A stretch of 64,000 nucleotides of DNA from Brachypterus glaber (GCA_958510825.1 OY294050.1:42483249-42547248); one strand, 5' to 3'; numbered from the stretch's first letter, positions 31,057-42,820 are shown. Translations and numbers: made by a program. Notes: generated from the letters alone by a model not told the origin.

Positions 31057-31472
31057 CTAAAACAATAAAAAAAACCGTGAAAATATGTAATGCTACGCAA
31101 TGCATTCCATTCGCAATAACTGCATTGTCCCAAATACTTGAAAAAAAAAGTTCCCCTCAGAAAACTTAATTTTTTCTAAGAATTTCAAGTCGATCGGATT
31201 ATTCGTTCTTGAGTGTCTACAAAAATCGTATTTTTTTTCGATTATTCCGTTATTATTAACGTTTAAAAAGTTGTATTGTTTTCTTCTAATAAAAATCCAA
31301 ATTAACGGCTGTTTTTTTCTACAAGAAGGTATATTTTTCGAAACTTAAGTACTTTTTGATATATCTAGCTGTCATAAAAAAACTAAACTAATTTATTTTT
31401 CGTAGGCCTACAGTTACTGTAAATATGTATGTATGTATGTATGTATGAAGGCCTACAGTAAATACTACTTAC

Positions 31473-31621
31473 CTGGCTTTTAAAGGGTCGTCCGTTTTTT
31501 GTAGCCACCCTTTAAATGCTGGTTCATTTAACCAACTATTTTTAAACACTTTTATGTTGTGCTTTCTCTTTTTGGACTTAGCAGAAGTGACTTCACTACT
31601 GCTACTGTCTGAATCTCCCAT
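31473..31621 (-). CDS. hAT transposase exon 1
   Basis: ATG at 31621 opens MGDSDSSSSEVTSAKSKKRK, a Ser/Asp-rich start and a basic, nuclear-localisation-like stretch. WLNEPAFKGWLQKTDDPLKA follows, with donor GCCAG|GTAAGT. The phase-2 join to exon 2 gives DDPLKA-R-CTACNK, the usual lead-in to the zinc finger in this hAT group. Intron 1 holds an ATGT microsatellite (31425-31446). Confidence 0.82.
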
Positions 31622-32726
31622 TTTACTACCTCCAAAGAACCACTTTTACCACGCAAAAATTGTTTGATGTTACCTTTGAAACGCAGATCAAAAATAAGTA
31701 GATGACTGTCTCTGTATTTCCCCTAATTCTCAGGTTTAAAAATCTGGCGCTTAAATCTAGAAAAAAACCCATGGAGGAAGATGGAGATGCCATTTGTATA
31801 CGTATACGATCATGTCTTGTTGATTACTTACCTATGAAACGTAATATCTACGTTTTCCTTATTTCTTTTTAATTGATAAGTTCTGTACCCACGTATGGCA
31901 CAGGATGCCCTTTTTTAACATATATTTAAATGAAAAAAAAAAAAAAAAACGTTTAAATACATTATAAACACTAAAAACTGCCATTTTAAACTCACTTTTA
32001 AAAATTCTAGCATGAGAGAAGGAGAAGTGGTGCCGTCGAGGGTCACATGACAGTGGCTCCTTCATCCTCCTTGCAAAAACCCTACCATGCGGTAAAATTT
32101 AAAACACTATTGTAATCAGTGTTGCATACTAATAGGTATGCATAAATTTTAGAAACGCTTTCTAGTTACCAGCCAAATTCACGGGATTTTTAAAATAGTA
32201 TTCAAATTTTTAACAAAAATTCCCGTAATTATCAGTTTTTTCATTTTTCTTCCCTTTTTCCCTTTTGGCAAAAAAAATACCGTTTTACGGGAAATTTCCC
32301 TGCAGTTGGGAACACTGATATTGCCCATGAGAAAATTAATTTGACAAGTGACAGTTGAGTGGGTAAAATAAATAATTATCTACTAAATAAAGTAAAAGCT
32401 ACGCGGGGGTTATTATTGAGTTTATCTATTTAAAATAAAGCTGGTAATTGTCTCATTATCTGTATGTATTGGATAAAGTACTTTTATCATTTTACAATGA
32501 CTTATTATATAATAATCAACAAAAACAATAAATATCTGATTTGATAATTTAATAAAATGCTAGCTATGTTAAACGTTAACAAACCAGCAGCAGCACCCTA
32601 TCTTTTTCATTTGTCTGAGGTTGTAAATAAAGGATTACTATCGCCATCTGGCGCACATTCTTCTGGTGTTTTTGTAAAATTAACAGTTGGAAAATAATAG
32701 CTTTGGAATAAAATTTTTATTAGTTA

Positions 32727-33318
32727 AAACTAGATGAAACGTTGCAAGCACCCTGTCAAAACATCGGCACTATTGTACACTAGAGCCATCTAGTTTGCAA
32801 ATTTCAAACTAGGTGTTTTGTTTGATTTTAAATTCTGTATCTTTAAAACATTATAATCTAGCAAAAAACTGTATATAAAATTTTTTATAGGGCTTAAAAA
32901 GAGCTTTTATTTAAAATATAATTTTTTGAAATCGGGTTATAAATATGTGAGATATGCTAAAGAAACCTTTTACTGCTTTAAACGCCAATATCTCGAAAAC
33001 AATGCGTTTTAGGAAAACGTTGTTTATAACATTTTTTGACCAATTTAAAATTATCTTTTATATAAGTGCTAAATTAACCAAATACAATAATAATTGCCTT
33101 AATTATAAACAAAAAACGCTAAAAATAGGAGTCGATATCTCATGTAGAAATTGTGTTTACAGACAGACAGACAGACGGACGCAAATTTTTTTTTTACTGA
33201 TTTCGACTCAGAATGGTCTAAAAGGTCGAGAAATGTGAAAAAACGTGGTCAGATTTTGACTTTTTGGCGAAGATTTCAATACATCGGCACTTTTTGTAGC
33301 ACTAAGTGCCGATGTAAT
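32727..33318 (+). mobile_element. Solo arm of an FB1-type element
   Basis: AAACTAGATGAAACGTTGCAAG... matches the end of FB1 (1230-2457). It keeps the roughly 100-base segment missing from the FB1 left arm, so it is like the FB1 right arm. It ends near the GACA run and TCGGCACT..GTAGCAC, without an opposing arm. Inserted in the right arm of FB4. Confidence 0.75.
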
Positions 33319-33800
33319 AAACACTGTAAGAATAATTTAATTGGCATAAAATTAATTTCTATTAAATTGTAAGTTGGATCAATTTATAATTAGATAAATT
33401 AAACAAATGGAAATTATTAATTTTATGCCGCTTACTGTTGTAATTAATAATAATAATGAAATAAATAAATAGGACAATAAATATTATTAAGAAAAAAAAA
33501 GCTAATTGGATAAAAATTATTATTAGAAAATATTTGTATTGGTTCACAAGAACATTTGGATGAAAAATTAATTTGGCTATAATTCATGGGCGGATTTAGG
33601 GGAGGGGTCATGGAGGCCATGCCCATAATTATCGTTGGAAAATATATGGTTGGAAAAATAAAGCTTTGGCAAAAATTATTATTGGAAAATCTAAAAACTG
33701 GAAAATTGACGTCGCCCCAAAAATTCGCTTTCTACTTACACAAAATAAAGATACGAGGACAATTAATTTTTAATTTTTTAATTTAATTTCATTAATTTCA

Positions 33801-34407
33801 GTTACGCTTGTCTCGGGTTAGGGGAAAGTTAAATAAAAAACAGTATTAGATCAGCTTACCGGTTTCGGGCATATATTTACCCTTCTTCAGAGCTAGAATA
33901 TAAATGGTACATTTTAGAAAGCAAAGAAACATTAAGAAAAAAAAAGGAAAAAACAAAAAGTTAAATAATAATTTAAAAGCTAACAAACACAAAACACAAA
34001 TGTTGTACATGAATTATTGAAAATCAGAGAAAGAGCAAAAAACTCTAATATTATAAATTATAAACATACTGTATAGTAATAGGAAGTATTGTTTATTATT
34101 TGGTAAGTATATCTAACTATAAAACACAAAAACAGCAAAACAAAAACGTAAAAAACTATATAATACAAACACTTACCATCAATCTTTAATATTAATCAAC
34201 AAAGCTAATTCTGAGTCATCTAAAAATCTATATTTATTTGAAATATTAAAAACTTTTAAAAATTATAACAATAAAACGTTTTACGACCTGCCATGTTTGA
34301 TACTAATGAAGGAGACCAATTGGCTGTGTCTAAGGTGTCAGCGAATGCTATAAAGAATCTAATACTGTTTTTTATTTAACTTTCCCCTAACCCGAGACAA
34401 GCGTAAC
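33801..34407. mobile_element. MITE with ~51-bp near-perfect terminal repeats
   Basis: GTTACGCTTGTCTCGGGTTA at 33801 extends to about 33851 and is inverted at 34357-34407 with no difference I can see. The interior is A-rich and non-coding. The flanks read A...T, so no target duplication is resolved. The identity of the repeats suggests a young insertion. It lies in OstGamma intron 4. Confidence 0.82.
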
Positions 34408-35425
34408 TTAAATAATTTTGGGAAAAGAACTATTTATATTTCATTAATTTCATTTAAAAATTCCACCTTAAGGTGTACATACAAATCGATTTTTTTTAAA
34501 AAGCATTAATCGGTTTTATTTACATAGTTTGATCTAGTTTGACAGGTAAGAATTAATTTTTAAAGTAGGGTTATTTTCTTGTCAAATTGAAAACATCAAA
34601 GCAAAAACACAGTATCCGCTTTAATTTTTTTTCTAAAAATTAAAATTAGTACATTAAAATTTAACGGAAAAATAAAAAAAATGTATTTTTCCCCATGCCC
34701 CCCTTGCCGCACCCCAATGTTTACCAAAAACAATCCCGAGCGAGATCTTTTGATAACATACCTGTATGCTAAATTTCAAGTCTCTATCTTAAAGCGTTCT
34801 TAAGTTTGTTATGATCCGTATATTTTATATGGTGTTCATATTTTATTTTAATATACATAGCCTATAAGATCTGGTTCTTAAAAGCAAGCAGTAACGTCAG
34901 ATATTTTCGGGTTTTGTTCGGACCCCTCTAAGTAAAAATCGTTGAACTTTGGTAGTGGGGAATTTAGATATTCTTGCCCGGACCCCACGCAGAAACATAA
35001 GCGTGTGTGACCTAAATATGCTTCATTTTAATTTATGGGTTTATCAAGAGAATAAAAAGAGCTCCAAATTTTAGAGGTGATCAGTCTTGAATAGTTTTTT
35101 GTCTTGTTAATTAAAAAGTATCCAGTAGTGTCAAAAGTGAAAATGTAGTTTCTGTGAGAAATAATTTTTGAGAATTATTCTTGAATTAAAAATAGTTTTT
35201 AAATTTTTGAGACTTGTAAAATCAGACTTAAAAATAATTTTGGACACTTATAAATATTGTTAGTATGAACACTGATAGAAATTTTTACGAATATTAATTA
35301 ACTTTGAAAAATACTTTGTAAAATTATTTAAATGACTTATACAAACCAGTTCTAATATTTACACTAAGAAAAATGGGGACAATAAATTGGGATTTGAAAA
35401 TGATTGCGAATAGTTGGGATTTCAA
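34408..35425. other. Intronic sequence with one dispersed-repeat fragment
   Basis: 34680-34815 is an inverted fragment of the dispersed repeat at 23760-23880 and 61600-61700: GCCGCACCCCAATGTTTACC, AAAACAATCCCGAGCGAGA, CTTAAAGCGTTCTTAAGTT. The rest is AT-rich without recognisable features. Confidence 0.6.
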
Positions 35426-36095
35426 ATATCGTCATCTAAAGGCTCTAACGGTCTAACTCCAAAACGTCATATTTTTCAGGAGACGTAAAAAACGATTTAA
35501 AACTTAATTATAGCAATTTAGAACTTTAAAACTAGCTTGTTCAGAGGTAAAAATGTTTGAAATGTGTTAATGTATTTAAAACTTTTCATTGTTATCTATT
35601 TTATATAAATTATTTGAAAATTAAATTTTAACCACAGAATCTAAATTCACTAATGGTATAACTCCAAGGGAAGATAAAAGAGGATACCTATCGTATTATA
35701 TCGCGTAATATTATTACAAAAAAATTATATTTTTATATTTAATATATAATATTACTACTAGGTAGGCATAATATATATACATTATTAATGGCAATAATTA
35801 TAATTATCATCAAACAGTAAATTAACAAATATTTGAAACGGGATCCCCTGTTGTCGAGAAATAGTTTGACATTAGTGACAGTTCTCATTTAATTGTTTTC
35901 TCACAATCATATGATGGAGTTAGACACTTAGCGACTTAAAATATTTACATTTTTGCATTTTTTGAGGCTGATATTGGTTTAATGCAACTTTTTTTTTTGA
36001 AGTATGTTGGTAATCAGATAATGAAGCAAATTTGATAAAAATCTCATTTTTGAAAAATTTGGAGTTAGACAACTAGAGCCTTTAGTGGACGATAT
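35426..36095. mobile_element. Intact ATATCGTC-family MITE (empty-site paralogue)
   Basis: The ends ATATCGTCATCTAAAGGCTC... and the mirrored ...GAGCCTTTAGTGGACGATAT, with TCTAACTCC inside, form terminal repeats of about 34 bases. It is 670 bases and non-coding. It preserves the uninterrupted form of the copy at 7969-15983, including the target sites of both LINEs there. Confidence 0.85.
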
Positions 36096-36849
36096 AAAAT
36101 GTTTTAATTTAGAAGTATTTAATGGAAAGCTAATATATAATAGAGATTAGAATTTAAGGGCTTTGCATAGAAGTAGGACTTAGAAGTAACAATTGATCTT
36201 TCATGTTCTTGAAGAATTTATTCACATTTATTTAATATATTATTCTTAAGTTAAGAAGAAAATGTTTTACTCTGCTTCCTAAGCACCATCTTACTAGAAC
36301 TCATTAAGCTCCCGAATAAAGTGATAAGTGGTTAAGTATATTCTCCGCTCGGGTATACTTTAAATACGATAGAAGATTGTATGGCCAACCTAACTGAGTA
36401 AGTTATAATAAAAGTTATAATTAACCGCTCAGCTATAACCGAATTATATATCACTTCACAACATTAGTGATCGAATTTTCGACATCACTACAAGTTATCG
36501 TGCCCACAAGATTTCCCGGACAGACTGAGCGACTTGCTCGAAATTGATTTATATCGACATAAAACGTCATAAAACGCAAAAATACACAAAAAAATTGAAA
36601 ATTTTTGCACGAATACAAGGCTTTCCGAAACTTTCAAAATTTTTCAAAATGGGAAAGCTGTGGCATAGATTTTTACTCAATTCAAGAATCATCCAAATCC
36701 ATTTATTAGTTCTATGAATATTAAAATTTGAATTTGTTTAGCAGTTTAAATAAATCTTGTAAAAATATTGTTTTTGGTGATAAAAAAACTACCACTATTA
36801 AATTTGTCTATCTGTAAATTTGTTTAATAATTCCTTAATAAATTAATAG
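36096..36849. other. End of OstGamma intron 4
   Basis: 36490-36660 is an inverted fragment of the dispersed repeat of 23640-23760 and 61440-61600: ATCGTGCCCACAAGATTTCC, GACATAAAACGTCATAAAACG, AAGGCTTTCCGAAA. The rest is AT-rich. The exon 5 acceptor is AATTAATAG|AT. Confidence 0.6.
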
Positions 36850-37031
36850 ATGGAGCAGTTGTTTTAGGAATGGTTTTGTTAACTGAAGCTGCTAAAAACA
36901 AGGGCGATCCGAAAAAGAAGAAAATAATGGCTGTGGTGGGACTGATTTTGGTCTCAGTATTCTTTTCCTTAATTCTGTCGGTCTTCAGAACTAAAACTCA
37001 AGGCTATCCGTATAGTTTCCTATTTAAATAA
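36850..37031 (+). CDS. OstGamma: OstGamma exon 5, TM3-TM4 and C terminus
   Basis: The exon completes TM3 ([14 protein letters not shown]), then a lysine-rich loop ([10 protein letters not shown]) and TM4 ([21 protein letters not shown]). It ends with the family-typical [14 protein letters not shown] and the stop TAA at 37029-37031. All four membrane segments expected of the Ost3/TUSC3 fold are therefore present. Intron 4 before it is 10.1 kb and contains the complete hAT transposon. Confidence 0.93.
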
Positions 37032-37127
37032 TTTAGTTGTTGAGAATATTTCGTTCGGCAATTAACAAACATTATAGTCGGAGATCTGGTGCCAATTTTC
37101 ATTTCATTATTTGATCCCGGCTGTATT

Positions 37128-37378
37128 TTGTATACACGGTGTATTTGAAATAGGGTCCGAAGTTTTAAGGGGTGATTCTACATCAGAAAATATTAAGTTC
37201 CCATAAACATATGTCTAAAAATGCGTCGTAAGGGAGATACACCCCTTTGAAATTTTTCAAAAAAAGAATTTTTTTTATTTAATAACTCAGGAACCCTTTG
37301 AGATATAGCAACGAGGTTTGGCACGTGAACTAATCTTAATAAGGCCCATCTATGTTATTTTCATCTACTTATTTTAAG
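37128..37378 (+). repeat. Single-arm copy of the CAGGGTGTATTTGAAATAG repeat
   Basis: GGTGTATTTGAAATAGGG, GGTGATTCTACATCAGAAAATAT, GCGTCGTAAGGGAG and CAGGAACCCTTTGAGATAT match the arms of the big palindrome (59462-59720 and its mirror). It is a third, diverged copy, cut by a SINE at 37379. Confidence 0.7.
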
Positions 37379-37615
37379 CAGGGGAATCCTCTAAGTCCAG
37401 GACTTGTGTGGCCTAGTAGTAGCGGGAACCACCGGCTTTAATTGACTTTCGAACCAATTTATAGGGAGTGTCCGTTTCACTTACGCCTTCGCCAATTTTC
37501 AATTATTAATTAACTGAAAAAGGCAAATCGGCGCCGGTGAGAATCAAACTCACGCTATTTGTGTAGTAAACTCGCCAAGTACGACGCGGTAGTCCACTAC
37601 ACCAATCCTCCCATA
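37379..37615 (-). mobile_element. tRNA-derived SINE
   Basis: On the minus strand the head (37612 downwards) reads GGGAGGATTGGTGTAGTGGA, and D-arm (GGT..ACC) and T-arm (GTGAG-loop-CTCAC) stems can be drawn. An A-box-like TGGTGTAGTGG and a B-box-like GAGTTTGATTCTC are visible. The acceptor stem no longer pairs, so this is not a working tRNA. A body of about 150 bases follows. Flanks share TATTTTAAG (37370-37378 and 37616-37624), a plausible 9-bp target duplication. RNA polymerase III transcription would start at the head. Confidence 0.75.
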
Positions 37616-37624
37616 TATTTTAAG

Positions 37625-38447
37625 ACATGTAAAATACAGCCAGGAGAAATTAATAAAATTAAAACCCTCACCAGCCCTTAGACTATTAATAAAGAAATTG
37701 TAATAGATAACACTGGCAACCAGTGATTTTTTAGGCAACTTCAGTAATTCTGTCCACCCCAAATAACCGACAGACTGATTTTTTCAAAATATCTATCTTA
37801 TCAATACTGATGATCTTCATTTTGTAAATATTTATGATCTAAAATTAAAAAAAGTTAAAAGGGGGTACGACAGAGTGACTTAAGTTCCAGTTCAGTTTGC
37901 GGCGGGTATACATGTTTTTTATATACCTACTAGCTAGTAATTAGTAAAATTTGTTAATTGCTGGAAAATCGTACTTCATTGTTTGTTTTAGTGCAATTAA
38001 AATTTTAAATAAGTTGTACCAATTATTGGTACTTTAAAATAGTTTGTTTACAAGCTATTTTAATAAAAACCTTTTTTTATTTAATTTTATACATTTTAAA
38101 TTGTTGGATTACATCAAATGTAATAAAAATTCTAAATCACAGAAAATTTTTTGTCAAAAATATCTTAACACAATAAATTTTCATCAGAAGTATTTTTTGT
38201 TGTGTTTTCTGTTTGTTTGTGTTTATTTATTTACAATCCAGCAGGATAAACCTATTTACAGGATCAAAAGAACAATAGCTTACGAACTAAATTACAAAAA
38301 TTATAAAAAAAAACAAAAACATATAAAATACATATAATAATAAAGACGATTAAATATCCGGAACAGTGCAAAAGTTTTTTATAAGATAAGAGTATTCTTT
38401 TAAACTTTTTAAGTGATTCACTGTGTTTGTAACTTCAATATGGAAAC
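37625..38447. other. Gene-free AT-rich spacer downstream of OstGamma
   Basis: No convincing ORF, RNA gene or terminal repeats. The 97-codon open frame at 38044 is low-complexity (Phe/Lys/Asn-rich) and probably chance. Confidence 0.55.
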
Positions 38448-41400
38448 AACGGTATTTTTAAAAGTGGTAGTAAAAATGACGTGATCAATTTCCATTATTT
38501 AAAATTTTTCCAAATTATTTGAAAACATACTTTCTCACACGATATTTGAGCATGTTAAGCATAAAGTGAGCAATTTGCAACATGGTTTTTTTAAAGGACG
38601 CAGTACTTCTCAAAACTTGGTGAAATTTACTCAAACAATTTCATCGCATCTTGACACCCGAAATCAAGTTGACGTAATATATATAGACGTTCAAAAGGCA
38701 TTAGATAGATAGATAATTTATTTGTCCTTCTGAGAAATACAAAATTTCTATGGATACGTCATTATATCTTAAACTAATATAGATAAATAAATAAATAGAC
38801 ACTATGAAAATACATCACAAGATGACAATTACATTACAATTTTAACAGAAAACATATTAAAAAATCTTAAAAGTCTGTAGAAGCAATCGAACCACAGAAG
38901 TATTCTTCCAATGAATAAAATGGATTCTTTAAAAAGTATTGTTTTATTTTCTTTTTGAACACTGTGAACTGTGTGATATTTTTAGCAGTAAGTGGCAACC
39001 TGTTATATGCCCTTACTCCCATGTAACTGACCCCTTTTTCAAACGCTACTGTGCGGTGTCTGGGAATGGCTAGCTCATTTTCATGGCGGGTTTGTAGGCC
39101 CCGATTATTTTGACAATTACTAGTAAATTCATTATAGTTTTGCTTAACAAAAAGACACAGTTTATACAAGTATAATGAATAAACGGTCATTATATTACAC
39201 CGTTTAAAAAGAGGGACGCAATGAGCGTCGTATTTCTCGACACAAATTGTCCTCACAATTTTTTTTTGTAATAATAAAAGTCTTTCTACTTCGGCTGAAC
39301 CCCCCCAAAAAAGTATTGAGTAATTTAGTCGACTTTGAACGTAGGCGTTATAAAATAAAAGAAGTGACTCAAAACTAACAGTTTCTCTCAAGTTATAAAG
39401 AGCATAGTTTGAGCTGCAAATTTTCTTTGCTAGCATATCAATATGCATTTTCCATGTACAATTTTCCGCTATGTGGGTGCCCAAGAACTTAGCAGAGGTG
39501 TCCTGTTTGACGGACCTGCCATCCAATTTGACCAGCAGACTGGAGGAGCGTTGATTTGTTAGTTTAAAGTGGATAAGACTAGTTTTTGTATTGTTCAAAA
39601 GCAGGCCATTGCGGCGACACCACTGAACCATACCCTCCACCACTTTGTTTGCTGTACTCACAGCCTCAGAAATATTTTTGCCTGTCACAACAACGGATGT
39701 GTCATCGGCAAATTGTGTTATTTTGACATGTCTTTTTTGAGTTTCATTGATTGTTTTCAGTAAGTATGATTTTAAATCGTTGCAAAAAATAGTGAACAAA
39801 AGTGGGGAAAGTACAGACCCTTGTGGAGTGCCGCATGGAACCTCCCTAATTTTTGATTTAAATTTGTGATTGAAAATCTTACCGTTTTTAGCAGTTATTT
39901 CAACTATTTGTTTACGACCTGATAAAAAAGATTTTATCCAATTTAAAGCGTTACCTCGAATTCCAGCTTCCTCCAGCTTGCCAGCCAAAACCGAATGACA
40001 GACCATATCAAACGCTCTGCTAAGGTCAAAGTACACTCCAAGTGTAGTAAAACCTTTATCCAGACTATCCAGAATGAAAGAATAGGAATTGTGGATTGCT
40101 GTCTCTGTGGATTTCCCTTGCAGAAATCCATGTTGACTTTCGCTAAAAAATTTTTTACTGTGTAGGAATGTTTTAATTCTATCGTGCATAATTTTTTCAA
40201 AGAACTTTGAAAAAACTGAAAGAGTAGCTACAGGTCTATAGTTTTTAGCGTCAGTTTTTTCATCTTTTTTATGCAAAGGAATTATTCTAGCAAGTTTTAA
40301 AGTGTCTGGAAATTCACCCTCTATGAATGATAGATTTAGTATATGTTCTAAAGGTTTTACTAAAAAAGCACCCACACCACGCAAAAGACTACATGGTACT
40401 TCATCCACCCCTGCAGATGATTTCCTGGTGACCGAAAAAAGGGCCTTCAGAATCTCATCCTCATGAGTGGGATGAAGAAAAATTGCTTTATTAATATTTT
40501 TGTCATTTTCGTTTTCTACAGTTTGAGGTAAATGCATAGAAGATATGTTTAGAAAATGTTCATTTAAGTAATTTCCAACATCTATTGGATCTGAATTTAA
40601 TTTTCCATCAATTTCCAAGGAAATCTTGGTTTGTTTTTGAGTTTTTCCCCCTTTTAAAATTTCCCATGCTGCCTTTGATGGGTTTTTTGCTTTGTGTATT
40701 TTTCTGTCATTATGTTGGCGTTTAGCCTTGGCTATAGATTTTCTGTGAATATTTTGTAGAGCTGAGTATCTACTTCCTACCTCTGAGTTTTTACTTATGT
40801 TTTTAAGCCAATTCAGATTTTTTAAATTTTCCGCTTGTTTTTTTATTTCATAATTCATCCAAGGGTTATTATTTTTTTTATTTTTTATTCTAACTTTTTC
40901 TTTTGGAAAACAGATATCAAAATAGTGCATAAAAGTATAAAAAACGCACCAAAGGCAGCATTGGTCGTTTTATTCTCAGCAACTTTGTCCCAGTTTTCCT
41001 TGGAAATAAAATGTGTAAATTTGTCAATATTAAATTGAGTAAAAAATCTCTTAAATGTATAATTTTCCTGATTATTATCCCCTATTGAGTCCAAAATTGA
41101 AATTTTGCACGCCAAGTGATCCGAAATACACACTTCAGCAGTACTAGAATAATGTATTGGTTTAAAATTCGTAAAAATATTATCAATCAAGGTTGCTGTG
41201 GTAGCACAGAACCTTGTAGGTGTATTTATGTTAGGCTCTAGGTTATAACTAGAAAGAAGATCAATAAATTTTTGTGTAATACTATTATTTTGCATAGAGT
41301 CCCGCATAATATATTGCTAAAAAAAGTTAGTAGTTTTGGTATTTGCGATGACCTTATTATGGTTCTTCATTCATATCTAAAAGATAGAATACAATTTGTG

Positions 41401-42200
41401 GAAGTTACAAATCTAAATTTTTTACAGCTTACTCAGGAGACCTCGGGGATCAAACTTGGGCCCTCTACTGTTTTTGCTATTTTTTAATGATATTCACACC
41501 TTTATCAAATGTTGTAAGTTACTATACGCAGATGATCTCAAACTTTATTTTGTTATTCGCTCCATTATTGATTGTATTGCACTACAAAGAGACCTTGATA
41601 ATTTGGTAAATTGGTGCTTCATAAATAAACTTGACCTTAGTGTCAGAAAGTGTAAAATAATGACTTTTCTCCCGCAAAATTAACAATATTATTTTTAATT
41701 ATGATATTAATCGAATAACATTAGAAAGGGTGTCAGAAATAAGAGACTTAGGGATTAAGTTTGATTCAAAATTATTCTTTGATCAACATTTAAATCAAAT
41801 TTGTTCAAACGCCTCAAAATCTCTGGGATTTATTATTAGAAATTCAAAAAATTTCTCGAATATACATTATATTAAAGTGCTTTATTTCTCATATGTTCGT
41901 AGTAAGCTTGAATATGCATCCGTTGTTTCGTCACCTCATTACTCTAAATATATAAAACAAATTGAGCGGGTGCAGACAAAGTTTTTAAAATATTTATATT
42001 TCAGAAAATATAGTCTACCCTGTTCACGTACCATATTGTGAAGGCGAGTTTAACTTTCAGTCTCTAGTCGAGAGGCGCATGTTTCACTCGGTTATTTTAT
42101 TATATAAAATTTTGCACAGTTTAGTTTATGCTCCATTTTTGCTTGCTAAATATTACTGTGCCCAAATTACCTATTCGTCAGCACCGTTGTTTGCACAGTT
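38448..42200 (+). pseudogene. LINE A, RT remnant split by LINE B
   Basis: The first part (38448-38702) reads FKSGSKNDV, SKLFENIL, LQHGFFKGRSTSQNLVKF and VIYIDVQKALD. The second part (41297-42200) continues RVPHNILLKKVSSFGI, GIKLGP, LLYADDLKLYF and YVRSKLEYASVVSSPHY. The two join in sense once LINE B (38703-41296, opposite strand) is removed. At least three frameshifts and stops interrupt it. It has the YADD box and a CR1/Jockey-like organisation, 5'-truncated and decayed, and so older than LINE B. Confidence 0.82.
38703..41296 (-). mobile_element. LINE B, 5'-truncated, inserted in LINE A
   Basis: A 2.6-kb minus-strand LINE. The 5' part (to 40885) carries the end of an APE endonuclease (ATLIDNIFTN, SDHLACKISI). 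Near 40930 a single frameshift separates it from a 687-codon frame (38867-40930). That frame has ARIIPLHKKDEKTDAKNYRP, YFDLSRAFDMV, GTPQGSVLSPLLFTIFCNDL and QFADDTSVVVTG (RT), plus a C-terminal region. The 3' tail is a short ATCT repeat (38703-38716 on +). It is much better preserved than LINE A, fitting a later insertion. Confidence 0.87.
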
Positions 42201-42820
42201 GACATAATGTCGTCCTACTTGACCAAGGTTGATTAGTTTATATAGCTTTCAATGTGGCCCGACGTACAAGATACACTCGTTAAAACGCGTCACTAAAAGA
42301 GCACAAATTACCTCACTCGCACTCGTTAAGACGCGTAATCACGTCACTAAAAAGGCATAAATTACCTCACTTCTTTCCGCCCGTAATAGCTCGTACATCT
42401 CGTAACCACATGTGGTTTGGACTTTGGACACTGCAGTGATCCCCGGATATGATTAGGTTTTAAAGAAAGGGCATCAGAAACAAACAATGGATCTTGGTAG
42501 TACAGGGTATGGACATCCTAGATCCATTAACAGTTAAATCGCGTTTGCATATCTTTGGAAGATATTGGTAAAAACTCTCAGGACGCATCACGATCAACAC
42601 TAACTACTTAAAAGAAAAAGTAAAAATCGATTCTTATAGTATTTTTTGTGTAGATTCTAACAACATTTGGCAAATTTACATATCGTTCACAATTTTTGAG
42701 AAAAAAGCATTAAACTACGATTTTAGGTGTACTGGTATAATACTTTATTTTAGTGACTATTAAAACGTAACTCGACTAAAATAATAGCTAGAATATAGAA
42801 GTATAAAATATTTTTTTTGC
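42201..42820. other. Spacer with a short direct duplication
   Basis: ACACTCGTTAAAACGCGTCACTAAAAG...AAATTACCTCAC near 42273 recurs in changed form at about 42317-42370. Nothing else is recognisable. Confidence 0.5.

Larger units (their letters stand above)
28600..32317 (-). mobile_element. Complete hAT transposon, 3.7 kb
   Basis: The terminal repeats share CAGTGTTCCCAAC (28600 and, inverted, 32317), and both subterminal regions are rich in TTTCCC/GGGAAA words. The flanks carry the 8-bp duplication ATATTGCC (28592-28599 and 32318-32325). Inside is a four-exon transposase gene with all splice phases consistent. The element is antisense to OstGamma within its intron 4. With intact ends, duplication and gene, it may be autonomous or only recently inactive. 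A small MITE (30090-30226) sits in intron 2 of the transposase. Confidence 0.9.
26868..33736. mobile_element. Fold-back element FB4, expanded by nested insertions
   Basis: The left arm (about 26868-28165) and right arm (about 32595-33736) are inverted copies. Matches include GGGGCGACGG.AATTTTCC, TTTTTAGATTTTCCAATAAT, CCAAATGTTCTTGTG.ACC and TTATTTACAACCTCAGACAA. Insertions are a CCCTGGTAG MITE in the left arm (26940-27763), the hAT element in the middle (28600-32317), and a solo FB1-type arm in the right arm (32727-33318). Without these it would be about 1.7 kb. It lies wholly in OstGamma intron 4. Outer limits are approximate. Confidence 0.75.

Noticed and set aside
28846..31621. OstGamma exons or an unrelated host gene on the minus strand here
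   Set aside because: The gene sits exactly within hAT terminal repeats and an 8-bp duplication, so it is the transposon's own gene.
37520..37612. A functional tRNA gene on the minus strand
   Set aside because: The acceptor stem does not pair and a SINE-like body with flanking duplication follows.
38044..38337. 97-codon ORF rich in Phe, Asn and Lys
   Set aside because: Low-complexity AT-rich translation without a domain, signal or splice context.
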